A stretch of DNA of 64,000 nucleotides, taken from the NCBI RefSeq assembly GCF_002209535.1, contig NZ_NJIG01000015.1:1-64000 (forward strand), in the 5' to 3' direction. Within the stretch, counting starts at the first letter, position 1. Every line of letters begins with the position of its first letter. The notes beneath the pieces were generated by a model. The model was given only the letters and a program-made list of their open reading frames with translations. It had not been told where the DNA came from and searched no databases. The DNA comes from Achromobacter marplatensis. GTDB taxonomy: Bacteria > Pseudomonadota > Gammaproteobacteria > Burkholderiales > Burkholderiaceae_B. Of this stretch, positions 1 through 6,499 are shown piece by piece. The translations under genes and the position numbers were made by a program.

Positions 1-105
1 TACAACCAGTACCGCCCGCACGAATCGTTGGGTGGCCTCCCGCCGGTGCAATTCATGCCTCGGCTAACCTTCGCTCCGATCGTCTATCAACCAATGTCTA
101 CTTGA
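1..105 (+). CDS. IS3-family transposase (OrfB/integrase), 3' end only
   Basis: The frame is open from the window edge to a TGA at 103-105. It encodes the last 34 residues, with the NQYRPHESLGGLPP signature that follows the third catalytic acid of the DDE domain in IS3-family OrfB proteins. The 5' part lies outside the window. A right terminal repeat was not fixed; the GC-rich stretch just after the stop (about 107-124) is the likely place. It marks the left side of the accessory region as insertion-sequence territory. Confidence 0.85.
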   Translation, partial: YNQYRPHESLGGLPPVQFMPRLTFAPIVYQPMST

Positions 106-127
106 CGGGGGTGCTTACGGGGAGATT

Positions 128-253
128 ATGGGAATTGCTGTTGAATTTAAGGATTCAGATTGCATTTTCGCACCAGTTGACCTCATCAACTCATCAGAAG
201 TTCTCGCGGCAGCTGCATGGGTTTCTGTAGGACGGGCGGAGTTTTCGAAATGA
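128..253 (+). CDS. Possible 41-aa small ORF, function unknown
   Basis: An ATG at 128 is preceded by a GGGGAG Shine-Dalgarno-like stretch (119-124), and the frame runs to TGA at 251-253. The predicted 41-residue product is acidic in the first half and has no recognised motif. A degenerate copy of the GTGTCAGACTGCATTTT element lies inside the frame (147-170), so this may be an accidental frame or a scrap of an older gene. Only the ribosome binding site and a plausible start speak for it. Confidence 0.25.
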   Translation: MGIAVEFKDSDCIFAPVDLINSSEVLAAAAWVSVGRAEFSK

Positions 254-326
254 TCCGATTCTAAATAGGCAATATAACGATTCCCGGCGCGATTGGTGGA
301 AGAGCCGGGTGACCGATTTTGAGTAG
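231..326 (+). pseudogene. Probable 3' scrap of a toxin gene upstream of the SMI1 gene
   Basis: After a TAG at 228-230 this frame is open for 31 codons and ends with TAG at 324-326, seven bases before the immunity-gene ATG at 334. Residues such as NDSRRDWWKSRV give a basic, aromatic-rich tail. No family was recognised. The reading as a toxin C-terminus rests on position: polymorphic-toxin genes normally end directly at, or overlap, their immunity gene. The same arrangement recurs at 862-981 and 3319-4269. Inference only. Confidence 0.3.
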
Positions 327-333
327 GATAAAT

Positions 334-792
334 ATGACCGAATACGACCTATTGGTGCAGGCGGTAGAAGACGCGGGAAATGAGATTTTTTGGTTTGGGG
401 GGGCTGGTAAAGCGCAGATTGAGCACCTTAAAAGTAGCTTGCGAACAAATCTTCCGCCTTCATTCGAACAATTTCTCGAGCATTACGGTGGAGGGGGGGT
501 CATTGGTGCGGAGATCTCTGGAATAGAAAGCGGTGATGCGGGAATTCAATCGGGCGGTACGGTGTTGGGAGATACTCGAGAATGTCGAGCTAGATATCAA
601 TTGCCAGAAGGTTTGGTAGTGATCTATTTTCATGACGACGAGGTATGTTGGTGTCTCGATGCCCGCGAGAATGAAGGGGGTGAGTGGCCTGTGGTAAGTT
701 ATGACGTTTTTCGGCGTAAGGTTGATCGTAAAATTTCGCCGAATTTCTACTCATTTTTAAGGCAATATTTATTGTTGTATAGCCTGCCTTAA
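334..792 (+). CDS. SMI1/KNR4-family immunity protein
   Basis: This 152-aa protein resembles SMI1/KNR4 (SUKH superfamily) proteins, used as immunity partners of nuclease and other polymorphic toxins. Features seen are the LPPSFEQFLEHYGGGG segment (about residues 41-54), a mid-protein glycine-rich beta region, a short acidic stretch (YFHDDEVCW) and a C-terminal helix with FYSFLRQYL. A TTG at 319 is possible, but the ATG at 334 has AGGA at 325-328 with good spacing and is preferred. Base composition is clearly lower in GC than the chromosome to the right, as expected for acquired DNA. It should bind and neutralise a cognate toxin in the cytoplasm; only a scrap of a possible partner (231-326) remains upstream. 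Confidence 0.75.
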   Translation: MTEYDLLVQAVEDAGNEIFWFGGAGKAQIEHLKSSLRTNLPPSFEQFLEHYGGGGVIGAEISGIESGDAGIQSGGTVLGDTRECRARYQLPEGLVVIYFHDDEVCWCLDARENEGGEWPVVSYDVFRRKVDRKISPNFYSFLRQYLLLYSLP

Positions 793-815
793 TTTATTTA
801 ATGTTCAAATTGATT

Positions 816-858
816 TAAGGTGTCAGGCTGCATTTTAATAATGTAGTCTGACACCTTA
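816..858. repeat. Inverted-repeat hairpin carrying the TGTCAGRCTGCATT element
   Basis: Two 19-nt arms (816-834 and 840-858) face each other across a 5-nt loop. As RNA every position pairs, with two G-U wobbles. Each arm is a copy of the element seen singly or doubly at 147-170, 1343-1357, 1602-1623, 3231-3280, 4608-4630 and 4945-4966. The right arm abuts the start of the toxin-like scrap at 862. It may be a pair of head-to-head insertion-sequence ends or a MITE-like relic; no transposase is associated. Confidence 0.7.
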
Positions 859-861
859 TTT

Positions 862-981
862 AGAGAAAGTACCGGAACGCAGCCACGTACTATTGCAATC
901 CAGCGCTATGATCCAAAAACCGGCCTTCCGGTCGTGACAGAGCTGTATAACCCTAACGAATTCATGCCGTGGAAGAAATGA
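862..981 (+). pseudogene. 3' remnant of a polymorphic toxin-like gene
   Basis: The frame is open from 847 and the non-repeat part encodes about 39 residues ending at TGA 979-981. The remnant contains RYDPKTGLPVV and ELYNPNEF, the style of a toxin C-terminus. It has no start codon of its own and its 5' end is cut off by the hairpin element at 816-858. The stop overlaps the start of the next gene (ATGATG), which is typical of toxin/immunity pairs. The toxin family could not be named. Confidence 0.5.
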
Positions 982-1274
982 TGGCTGATTTGAACATTGC
1001 CGAAATTTTTTATGAGTCAGGCCAAGTGCATTATCGCTACACGCGTTACATGGCGGACGATGGTTCGAGATGGTTGCGGCACGGTTTGTTCAGAGCTTAC
1101 TATCCCGACGGAACCGTCGCGTCGGAAGGGCATTTTAGGAATGGCTTGGAGGATGGACCGTGGCGAGACTTCCATGCGAACGGACATGTTGCGGCGGAAG
1201 GAGTCTATGAAGAAGGAAAGGAAGTTGGGACCTGGAAGTTCTGGAACGAAGATGGCTCTATCACCACCCGTTGA
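981..1274 (+). CDS. MORN-repeat / YwqK-like antitoxin (immunity-type) protein
   Basis: This 97-aa protein has three MORN/YwqK-like repeats of the form ES-GQ-Y-G-F-YYPDG-ASEGHFRNG-EDGPW-FH-NG-AEGVYEEGKEVGTW, ending in a short tail. Such proteins are known as antitoxins or immunity partners and as general adaptor repeats. The ATG at 981 was chosen because GGAAG at 971-975 gives correct spacing; ATG 978 and GTG 969 are alternatives in the same frame. It overlaps the toxin-like remnant before it, so it was probably translationally coupled to the lost toxin. It now appears to be an orphan. Confidence 0.7.
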   Translation: MADLNIAEIFYESGQVHYRYTRYMADDGSRWLRHGLFRAYYPDGTVASEGHFRNGLEDGPWRDFHANGHVAAEGVYEEGKEVGTWKFWNEDGSITTR

Positions 1275-1303
1275 CGCTATAAGCTAAGATTTATCTAAAA
1301 ATT

Positions 1304-1357
1304 AAGATACCGTCTTGCCCGTCAAGCGTTTAGACGGGAATCTAAGGTGTCAGGCTG
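1304..1357. repeat. Post-immunity module: CCGTCTTGCCCGTC plus TGTCAG element
   Basis: A 23-nt block at 1304-1326 (core CCGTCTTGCCCGTCAAG) is followed by a GACGGG that can pair with its CCCGTC, then by a truncated TAAGGTGTCAGGCTG element (1343-1357). The same ordered pair of blocks follows the third immunity gene at 4577-4630. It directly precedes the left edge of the first duplicated segment. Rest of the gap 1275-1678: no convincing gene, only the left part of the duplicated segment and another element copy at 1602-1623. Confidence 0.6.
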
Positions 1358-1678
1358 AGCTAGCCAGAGCAGCAATACCTCCTGCTGCCCATAGGACCCA
1401 TTACCTCGGGTGAAGCCATGGAATGCTTGTTCGCTAAGGTTGACGACACGCCTTCTCGCCTGTCCAACGGGTGATGGCCGCGACCTTGTTGACCCTCTCG
1501 TCGTGCCTGCTTAGGTCAATGCCCGCCCAAGCGGCAGAGGGATCAGCCTACGCGGCGGCCCTGAGGTTTGTCGAGGAATAGCAGGTCCGGATTTAGGAAC
1601 ATAAGATTTCAGACTGCATTTTTGAAGCCGCTGTATCCCAGATGGGGCGGTAGCAAAGCCACCGCCTCAATCCCGCCC

Positions 1679-2104
1679 TCAAACCATCTCAAACTGCACG
1701 TCCACGTTGTCCTTGATCGCGCGCGAGTACGGGCACATCTGATGCGCGGCTTCCACCAGCACCCGCTTCTCCTCCCCGCTCAGCCCCGGTAGCGACACCG
1801 CCAGCACGACCCCCAGTGCAAAATTCGCCCCGCCGTCGACCTTGCCCAGTGACACGCTGGCATCAATTGCCACGTCCTTCGGAACGGCGATGCCATTCGC
1901 GGCTCCCGCGCGTTTCATTGCTCCCATGAAGCAGGCGGAATACCCCACGGCAAACAGTTGTTCCGGATTCGTGCCCGGCTTGCCGGATCCGGGCGGGCTC
2001 AGTTGCACGTCCAGCGCGCCGTCGCTGCTGCGGCCCGTGCCGTCGCGGCCGCTGGTAGTGTGGGTGTTGGCGGTGTAGAGGACTTCTTCAAGTTTCTTGG
2101 CCAT
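1679..2104 (-). CDS. ohr: Organic hydroperoxide resistance protein Ohr, copy A
   Basis: This 141-aa OsmC/Ohr-family thiol peroxidase reduces fatty-acid and other organic hydroperoxides in the cytoplasm. Conserved features seen are the peroxidatic Cys58 in FAVGYSACFMG, the resolving Cys124 in HQMCPYSRA, Arg20 in the TSGRDG segment and Glu48 in NPEQLF. The start at 2104 gives MAKKLEEV and has GGAG just upstream; the frame extends further 5' without support. It differs from copy B only in three residues near the C-terminus. It is transcribed away from the nucleosidase gene across a 291-bp shared region. No OhrR/MarR regulator gene lies nearby in this window. Confidence 0.93.
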   Translation of the reverse strand: MAKKLEEVLYTANTHTTSGRDGTGRSSDGALDVQLSPPGSGKPGTNPEQLFAVGYSACFMGAMKRAGAANGIAVPKDVAIDASVSLGKVDGGANFALGVVLAVSLPGLSGEEKRVLVEAAHQMCPYSRAIKDNVDVQFEMV

Positions 2105-2395
2105 GATGGCTCCCGGTGATGCCGCGGCGTTACCGCGGGGTTGGAATGGAGCCTGCATTGCAACAAGTGCCTGTATCCGGTGTGTGTCGCCCGGGCAGTC
2201 GCACAGCATTGCCGTGTATCACCCGGCTGGTTGGATACGTTGGGGTACAGAACGCCGTACATCGCACACCCCACACCGGACGAGGAACGCCACTCACAGA
2301 ATGCACAACGCCGCTTATTGGTGTCCTCACGCCGTTTAAAGTATGTTCCCCCTGCGCGGCAGTCAGCCGTGTCGCCAGACATCTCAAAGGACACC

Positions 2396-3157
2396 ATGGA
2401 ACGTCTCGCCATCCTCGGCGCCTTGCACGAAGGAATCGCCGATCTGCTGGCGGCAATGGACCCGGGCGCGACGATTCACCGCATCGCCATGCGCGATTTT
2501 CACGTGGGCACGTTGTGGGGCACGCCGTGCGTCATCGCGCTCAGCCGCATCGGCAAGGTGGCGGCGGCAGCGACGGCGTCTATCGTCATCCGGGAGTTCC
2601 AGGTGTCGAAGGTGATCTTCACGGGGCTGGCGGGCGGTCTGCATGCGGAGGTGGACGTGGGCGACGTGGTGGTGGCCAATACCTTGATGCAGCACGACAT
2701 GGACGCCCGGCCGCTGTTCGGCCAGCACGAGATCCCCTTGTTGGGCCGGGTGCAGTTCGAGTCGGATGCCGCCCTGAGCAAACTGCTACACGACAGCGCC
2801 CAGGACTTCGTCCGGCGCTACGGGCCAGCGGGCGATACCGCGGGCGCCACGCTTACGCAGCCCAAGGTCCACGCGGGGCTGATCGCGACCGGCGACATCT
2901 TCGTCAGCCACAATGACGAGGCCCAGGCGTTGCGCAAGCGCTTGCCTGATGCGCTGTGCGTCGAGATGGAAGGCGCGGCGATGGCGCAGGTTTGCTATGA
3001 ATTCGGCATTTCGTTTGCGGTGATGCGCGTGATCTCGGACCGCGCCGACCACGCCGCCAAGACCGACTTCACGGCGTTTCTGGAGAAGGTGGCGCGGGTC
3101 TACACGGCGGGCATCTTGGCGCCCCTATTGAAGTCGGGCGCGCTGTCAGCCGCCTGA
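2396..3157 (+). CDS. MTA/SAH nucleosidase homologue, copy A, catalytic Glu replaced
   Basis: This 253-aa phosphorylase superfamily protein is of the 5'-methylthioadenosine/S-adenosylhomocysteine nucleosidase type. It has the GLAGGL ribose/phosphate-site loop, the VEMEGAAMA motif and the catalytic-Asp motif VISDRAD. Near the start the family has the acid of ALHEE; here residue 13 is Gly (codon GGA) where copy B has Glu (GAA). By alignment with E. coli MTAN this is Glu12, the residue that activates the attacking water. A second change, Pro to Ser in EFGISFAVM, also hits a conserved position. The protein is therefore probably weak or inactive in hydrolysis. ATG 2396 has AAGG at 2387-2390. Confidence 0.88.
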   Translation: MERLAILGALHEGIADLLAAMDPGATIHRIAMRDFHVGTLWGTPCVIALSRIGKVAAAATASIVIREFQVSKVIFTGLAGGLHAEVDVGDVVVANTLMQHDMDARPLFGQHEIPLLGRVQFESDAALSKLLHDSAQDFVRRYGPAGDTAGATLTQPKVHAGLIATGDIFVSHNDEAQALRKRLPDALCVEMEGAAMAQVCYEFGISFAVMRVISDRADHAAKTDFTAFLEKVARVYTAGILAPLLKSGALSAA

Positions 3158-3214
3158 GACGGGATTGGCGACGCGGTACAACGCGCCAAGGTAACCGTCG
3201 ACCTCGCTGTCGTT
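3146..3214 (-). pseudogene. Last 22 codons of the SMP-30-like gene (duplication remnant)
   Basis: Reading the minus strand, 22 codons and a TGA encode the same C-terminus as the full gene at 6488-7387 (DGYLGALYRVANPVSGG). Upstream of base 3214 similarity stops and unrelated sequence leading to the hairpin at 3231 begins. This fragment fixes the right junction of the duplication. It overlaps the end of the nucleosidase gene, as the full gene does in copy B. Confidence 0.85.
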
Positions 3215-3230
3215 CGATTTAAAGCGATTT

Positions 3231-3280
3231 AAAGTGTCAGACTGCATTTTCATTCTGTTGAAAATGCAGTCTGACACTTT
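3231..3280. repeat. Perfect 21-bp inverted repeat of the TGTCAGACTGCATTTT element
   Basis: Arms at 3231-3251 and 3260-3280 are exact reverse complements, separated by an 8-nt spacer. Each arm equals the core element found at the cassette borders. The hairpin sits between the truncated SMP-30 fragment and the truncated toxin-like ORF, precisely at the edge of both. It could be two abutting insertion-sequence ends or a MITE-like element; it lacks the T-run expected of a Rho-independent terminator. Confidence 0.85.
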
Positions 3281-3318
3281 CAATTCACTCAACGGTCGAA
3301 GATCAAATTCGTCGTGAA

Positions 3319-4269
3319 GTGGTTAGGGATGCTTTCCGCGAACTGGAACTCTCCGAGGGACGGTTGGTACCCGTGGGAGGGCCAGCGAGACCCGCCCCGA
3401 GAGGCGTGTCTGGGCAGTTTGAAATGGTGAGAAATGGAAATTGGGATGCTGCTCTGAACGTTGCTTCGGATCCATTTGGTCTGCTGGGTGACATGACCTC
3501 GCTGAAGCAGGATCTCAATCAATTGACCAACATGCGAGCAGAGCGTCAAATAGAGGCGTGGCGCACTGCTATGGCAGACGCTGGGATGAAGAGTGTGCCT
3601 AGTTACTCCGATGCGCTTGTAGCTGGACCAGACGGTGTCGGAAGAACTGTGCGAGATTATGTTGCTACGGCTGAGAATCTTCGGCAAGCCTACGAGGGAT
3701 TTGTTCGTGATAATAGGTTGAAAGAGATGTGGGGCAATAATTATGCCTCACTTCGGATTGGAAAATCTCAAATGACTCCTTTGGAGTTTGAGAAAAGGGT
3801 TCTGGATATTCAGCAGCGTTCTGTTGATGGGTCTTATGAGAGAGGAACGGAGCTTCTTGCTTCTGGTGAGTTGAGAGCCAAGCCTAATGAGCGATCGTTA
3901 AAGCTGGGTATATTTATAGACGATCGCGTCCGGGCTGCACTACGAAATTTTGCGAAATCAGAGGGTTTGGTTGATAATTCTGCATCCATGATATGGGCAG
4001 TAAACAGACGACTCAAAGATGATTCATCTTCTGTTTATGGAATTCCGGATAATAGAATTGGAGCGAGTTTGTATTCGGATACGACGGTGGCGTTGAAAGG
4101 GGCGTATTCGCCACAGATCCAGAATTGGTACTCTATTAGACCAGGTAATATACTGATCATTCGGCCGTCAGTAATGCCGGGCCCAGTGTCTGGCTCGACT
4201 GGCTCCTACGCGGTACCGCGCCCCGCACTTGAATCGTATAGGCCAATAAGAAACGGTAAAGGTATGTGA
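3319..4269 (+). CDS. C-terminal part of a polymorphic toxin-like protein, 5' truncated
   Basis: The frame is open from 3262, just inside the right arm of the hairpin, and encodes an acidic-to-basic run (VEDQIRREVVRDAFRE) before the GTG at 3319, so the gene continues upstream of any start and was cut by the repeat. The 316-residue part has a helical, charged middle (about 60-200) and a C-terminal region with IPDNRIGASLYSDTTVA and WYSIRPGNILIIRP, resembling the ends of secreted effector or haemagglutinin-type toxins. No catalytic signature was recognised. Its TGA (4267-4269) overlaps the ATG of the next small gene, as in toxin/immunity pairs. GC content falls sharply after about 3480. Whether the GTG is used is unknown. 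Confidence 0.5.
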   Translation: MVRDAFRELELSEGRLVPVGGPARPAPRGVSGQFEMVRNGNWDAALNVASDPFGLLGDMTSLKQDLNQLTNMRAERQIEAWRTAMADAGMKSVPSYSDALVAGPDGVGRTVRDYVATAENLRQAYEGFVRDNRLKEMWGNNYASLRIGKSQMTPLEFEKRVLDIQQRSVDGSYERGTELLASGELRAKPNERSLKLGIFIDDRVRAALRNFAKSEGLVDNSASMIWAVNRRLKDDSSSVYGIPDNRIGASLYSDTTVALKGAYSPQIQNWYSIRPGNILIIRPSVMPGPVSGSTGSYAVPRPALESYRPIRNGKGM

Positions 4270-4556
4270 TGTCACTCCGAGAAAATTTATTAAATTTCAG
4301 CGGCGCACTGGCTGATGCGACATCAGCTCCCGATGGCTATGATTTTCCGGATCTAATAAATTTCGAATCTAATATGAAAGATCTTGAAGAGTTGTGGGCA
4401 GAAATCGCGCCAAGATTAGTGCGCGATCGGGACAAAATTGAATTTATTAGTGAGAAATTGACTGAGTTGAAGGTGGAATTTTTAGCGGGAAATAAAGAAA
4501 GAGGGGTGCGGGCGGTAATGGATATATATAATTTGGATGTGAGGAAGCTTTGCTAG
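4269..4556 (+). CDS. Putative immunity protein (95 aa), unknown family
   Basis: This is a small acidic protein with two predicted helical stretches (around NMKDLEELWAEIAPRLVRD and KIEFISEKLTELKVEFLAG) and a short C-terminal helix ending NLDVRKLC. The ATG at 4269 overlaps the stop of the preceding toxin-like gene (TGATG) and has AAAGG at 4258-4262; a GTG at 4266 is in frame. Its role as a cytoplasmic neutraliser is inferred from size, charge, coupling and the neighbouring immunity genes. AT-rich codon use sets it apart from the chromosome. No family was recognised. Confidence 0.5.
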   Translation: MSLRENLLNFSGALADATSAPDGYDFPDLINFESNMKDLEELWAEIAPRLVRDRDKIEFISEKLTELKVEFLAGNKERGVRAVMDIYNLDVRKLC

Positions 4557-4576
4557 AAATTAAGGTGCCAGAAAAT

Positions 4577-4630
4577 AAGATGCCGTCTTGCCCGTCAAGG
4601 GTGTTGATAAGGTGTCAGACTGCATTTTCG
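4577..4630. repeat. Second post-immunity module with element copy
   Basis: The block 4577-4599 repeats the 1304-1326 sequence with one substitution, followed at 4608-4630 by a full element copy (TAAGGTGTCAGACTGC then ATTTTCG). Order and spacing match the first module. From 4631 to about 4702 there is unrelated sequence, then the left edge of duplicated segment B. Apart from these repeats the gap 4557-5020 shows no gene. Confidence 0.6.
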
Positions 4631-4983
4631 ACCACGCGGGAATTCAATGGGCACTTTTTTCGCATCCATTTAAATTGGCCTACGTGATCAGAGCTTGACC
4701 GCCTAGCCGGAGCAGCAATACCTCCTGCTGCCCATAGGACCCATTACCTCGGGTGAAGCCATGGAATGCTTGTTCGCTAAGGTTGACGACACGCCTTCTC
4801 GCCTGTCCAACGGGTGATGGCCGCGACCTTGTTGACCCTCTCGTCGTGCCTGCTTAGGTCAATGCCCGCCCAAGCGGCAGAGGGATCAGCCTACGCGGCG
4901 GCCCTGAGGTTTGTCGAGGAATAGCAGGTCCGGATTTAGGAACATAAGATTTCAGACTGCATTTTTGAAGCCGCTGTATCCCA

Positions 4984-5014
4984 GATGGGGCGGTAGCAAA
5001 GCCACCGCCCCATC
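4984..5014 (-). terminator. Hairpin downstream of ohr copy B
   Basis: An 11-bp GC-rich stem (GATGGGGCGGT at 4984-4994 with ACCGCCCCATC at 5004-5014) lies immediately after the ohr stop codon. No long T-run follows on the minus strand, so termination may be inefficient or Rho-assisted. In copy A the distal arm is damaged (CCGCCTCAATC), shortening the stem. Confidence 0.5.
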
Positions 5015-5020
5015 CCGCCC

Positions 5021-5446
5021 TCAAATCACCTCAAACCGCACGTCCACGTTGTCCTTGATCGCGCGCGAATACGGGCACATCTGGTGCGCTGCTTCCACCA
5101 GCACCCGCTTCTCCTCCCCGCTCAGCCCCGGTAGCGACACCGCCAGCACGACCCCCAGTGCAAAATTCGCCCCGCCGTCGACCTTGCCCAGTGACACACT
5201 GGCATCAATTGCCACGTCCTTCGGAACGGCGATGCCATTCGCGGCGCCCGCGCGTTTCATTGCTCCCATGAAGCAGGCGGAATACCCCACGGCAAACAGT
5301 TGTTCCGGATTTGTGCCCGGCTTGCCGGATCCGGGCGGGCTCAGTTGCACGTCCAGCGCGCCGTCGCTGCTGCGGCCCGTGCCGTCGCGGCCGCTGGTGG
5401 TGTGGGTGTTGGCGGTGTAGAGGACTTCTTCAAGTTTCTTGGCCAT
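5021..5446 (-). CDS. ohr: Organic hydroperoxide resistance protein Ohr, copy B
   Basis: Parental copy of the 141-aa Ohr peroxidase. It shares Arg20, Glu48, Cys58 and Cys124 with copy A and differs only in the tail, which reads DVRFEVI here. The start MAKKLEEV at 5446 follows a GGAG site. Having two near-identical expressed copies would raise Ohr dosage; the divergent upstream regions (2105-2395 against 5447-5737) suggest the two copies may be regulated differently. Confidence 0.94.
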   Translation of the reverse strand: MAKKLEEVLYTANTHTTSGRDGTGRSSDGALDVQLSPPGSGKPGTNPEQLFAVGYSACFMGAMKRAGAANGIAVPKDVAIDASVSLGKVDGGANFALGVVLAVSLPGLSGEEKRVLVEAAHQMCPYSRAIKDNVDVRFEVI

Positions 5447-5737
5447 GATGGCTCCCGGTGATGCCGCGGCGTGACCGCGAAGGTGGAATGGAGCCTGCAT
5501 TGCAACAAGTGCCTGTATCCGGTGTGTGTCGCCTGGGTAGCGGCACTGCATTGCCGTGTATCACCAGGCCCGTTGGATACGTTGGGGTACAGAGCACCGC
5601 AGATCGCGCACTCCACACAGAACGAAGAACGCAACACATAGAACGCACATCACCGCCTGTTGATACCCAGACGCCGTTTAAAGTATGTTCCCCCTGCGCG
5701 GCAGTCAGCCGTGTCGCCAGACATCTCAAAGGACACC

Positions 5738-6499
5738 ATGGAACGTCTCGCCATCCTTGGCGCGTTGCACGAAGAAATCGCCGACCTGCTGGCGGCGATG
5801 GACCCGGGCGCGACGATTCACCGTATCGCCATGCGCGATTTTCACGTGGGTACGTTGTGGGGCACGCCGTGCGTCATCGCGCTCAGCCGTATCGGCAAGG
5901 TGGCGGCAGCTGCGACGGCGTCTATCGTCATCCGGGAGTTCCAGGTGTCGCAGGTGATCTTCACGGGGTTGGCGGGCGGCCTGCATGCGGATGTGGACGT
6001 GGGCGACGTGGTGGTGGCCAATACCTTGATGCAGCACGACATGGACGCCCGGCCGCTGTTCGGCCAGCATGAGATCCCCTTGTTGGGCCGGGTGCAGTTC
6101 GAGTCGGATGCCGCCCTGAGCAAGCTGTTGCACGACAGCGCCCAGGACTTCGTCCGGCGGTACGGGGCAGCGGGCGATCCCGCGGGCGCCACGCTTGCGC
6201 AGCCCAAGGTCCATGCGGGGTTGATCGCGACCGGCGACATCTTCGTCAGCCACAATGACGAGGCCCAGGCATTGCGCAAGCGCTTGCCTGATGCGCTGTG
6301 CGTCGAGATGGAAGGCGCGGCGATGGCGCAGGTCTGCTATGAGTTCGGCATTCCGTTTGCGGTGATGCGCGTGATTTCCGATCGCGCCGACCATGCCGCC
6401 AAGACCGACTTCACGGCATTTCTGGAGAAGGTGGCGCGGGTCTATACGGCGGGCATCTTGGCGCCCCTATTGAAGTCGGGCGCGCTGTCAGCCGCCTGA
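5738..6499 (+). CDS. mtnN: 5'-methylthioadenosine/S-adenosylhomocysteine nucleosidase, copy B
   Basis: This 253-aa nucleosidase would hydrolyse MTA and SAH to adenine plus methylthioribose or S-ribosylhomocysteine, in the methionine and methyl cycles in the cytoplasm. The catalytic glutamate is present at residue 13 (ALHEEIADLL), with the catalytic aspartate in VISDRAD and the substrate-binding VEMEGAAMA motif. The gene overlaps the convergent SMP-30 gene by 12 bp. The related phosphorylase-like hopanoid or futalosine enzymes are possible alternatives; length and motifs fit MTAN best. Confidence 0.85.
   Translation: MERLAILGALHEEIADLLAAMDPGATIHRIAMRDFHVGTLWGTPCVIALSRIGKVAAAATASIVIREFQVSQVIFTGLAGGLHADVDVGDVVVANTLMQHDMDARPLFGQHEIPLLGRVQFESDAALSKLLHDSAQDFVRRYGAAGDPAGATLAQPKVHAGLIATGDIFVSHNDEAQALRKRLPDALCVEMEGAAMAQVCYEFGIPFAVMRVISDRADHAAKTDFTAFLEKVARVYTAGILAPLLKSGALSAA

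Larger units (their letters stand above)
1360..3214. repeat. Duplicated 1.85-kb segment, copy A (truncated duplicate)
   Basis: This 1855-bp segment matches 4703-6556 (1854 bp) in direct orientation, with one net single-base indel left of the ohr gene. It carries about 300 bp of non-coding DNA, ohr (minus), a divergent promoter region, the MTA/SAH nucleosidase gene (plus) and the last 22 codons of the SMP-30 gene. Because the SMP-30 gene is whole only in copy B, copy A is the derived copy, and its right junction lies inside that gene at about 3214. Confidence 0.9.

Noticed and set aside
1..318. A complete insertion sequence
   Set aside because: Only the last 34 codons of OrfB are in the window; no OrfA and no matched terminal repeats can be shown.
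1568..2412. Several long frames on both strands across the ohr region
   Set aside because: They are antisense or shifted shadows of ohr and its leader; they lack ribosome sites and their composition mirrors the GC-rich codon positions of the true gene.
2116..2916. 266-aa plus-strand frame across the ohr/nucleosidase gap
   Set aside because: It is shifted relative to the nucleosidase, rich in Arg/Gly/His as shadow frames are, and its counterpart in the second copy is much shorter.
3231..3280. Perfect hairpin as a Rho-independent terminator
   Set aside because: No T-run follows on either strand, and the arms are copies of a dispersed element found singly elsewhere, so a repeat origin explains it better.
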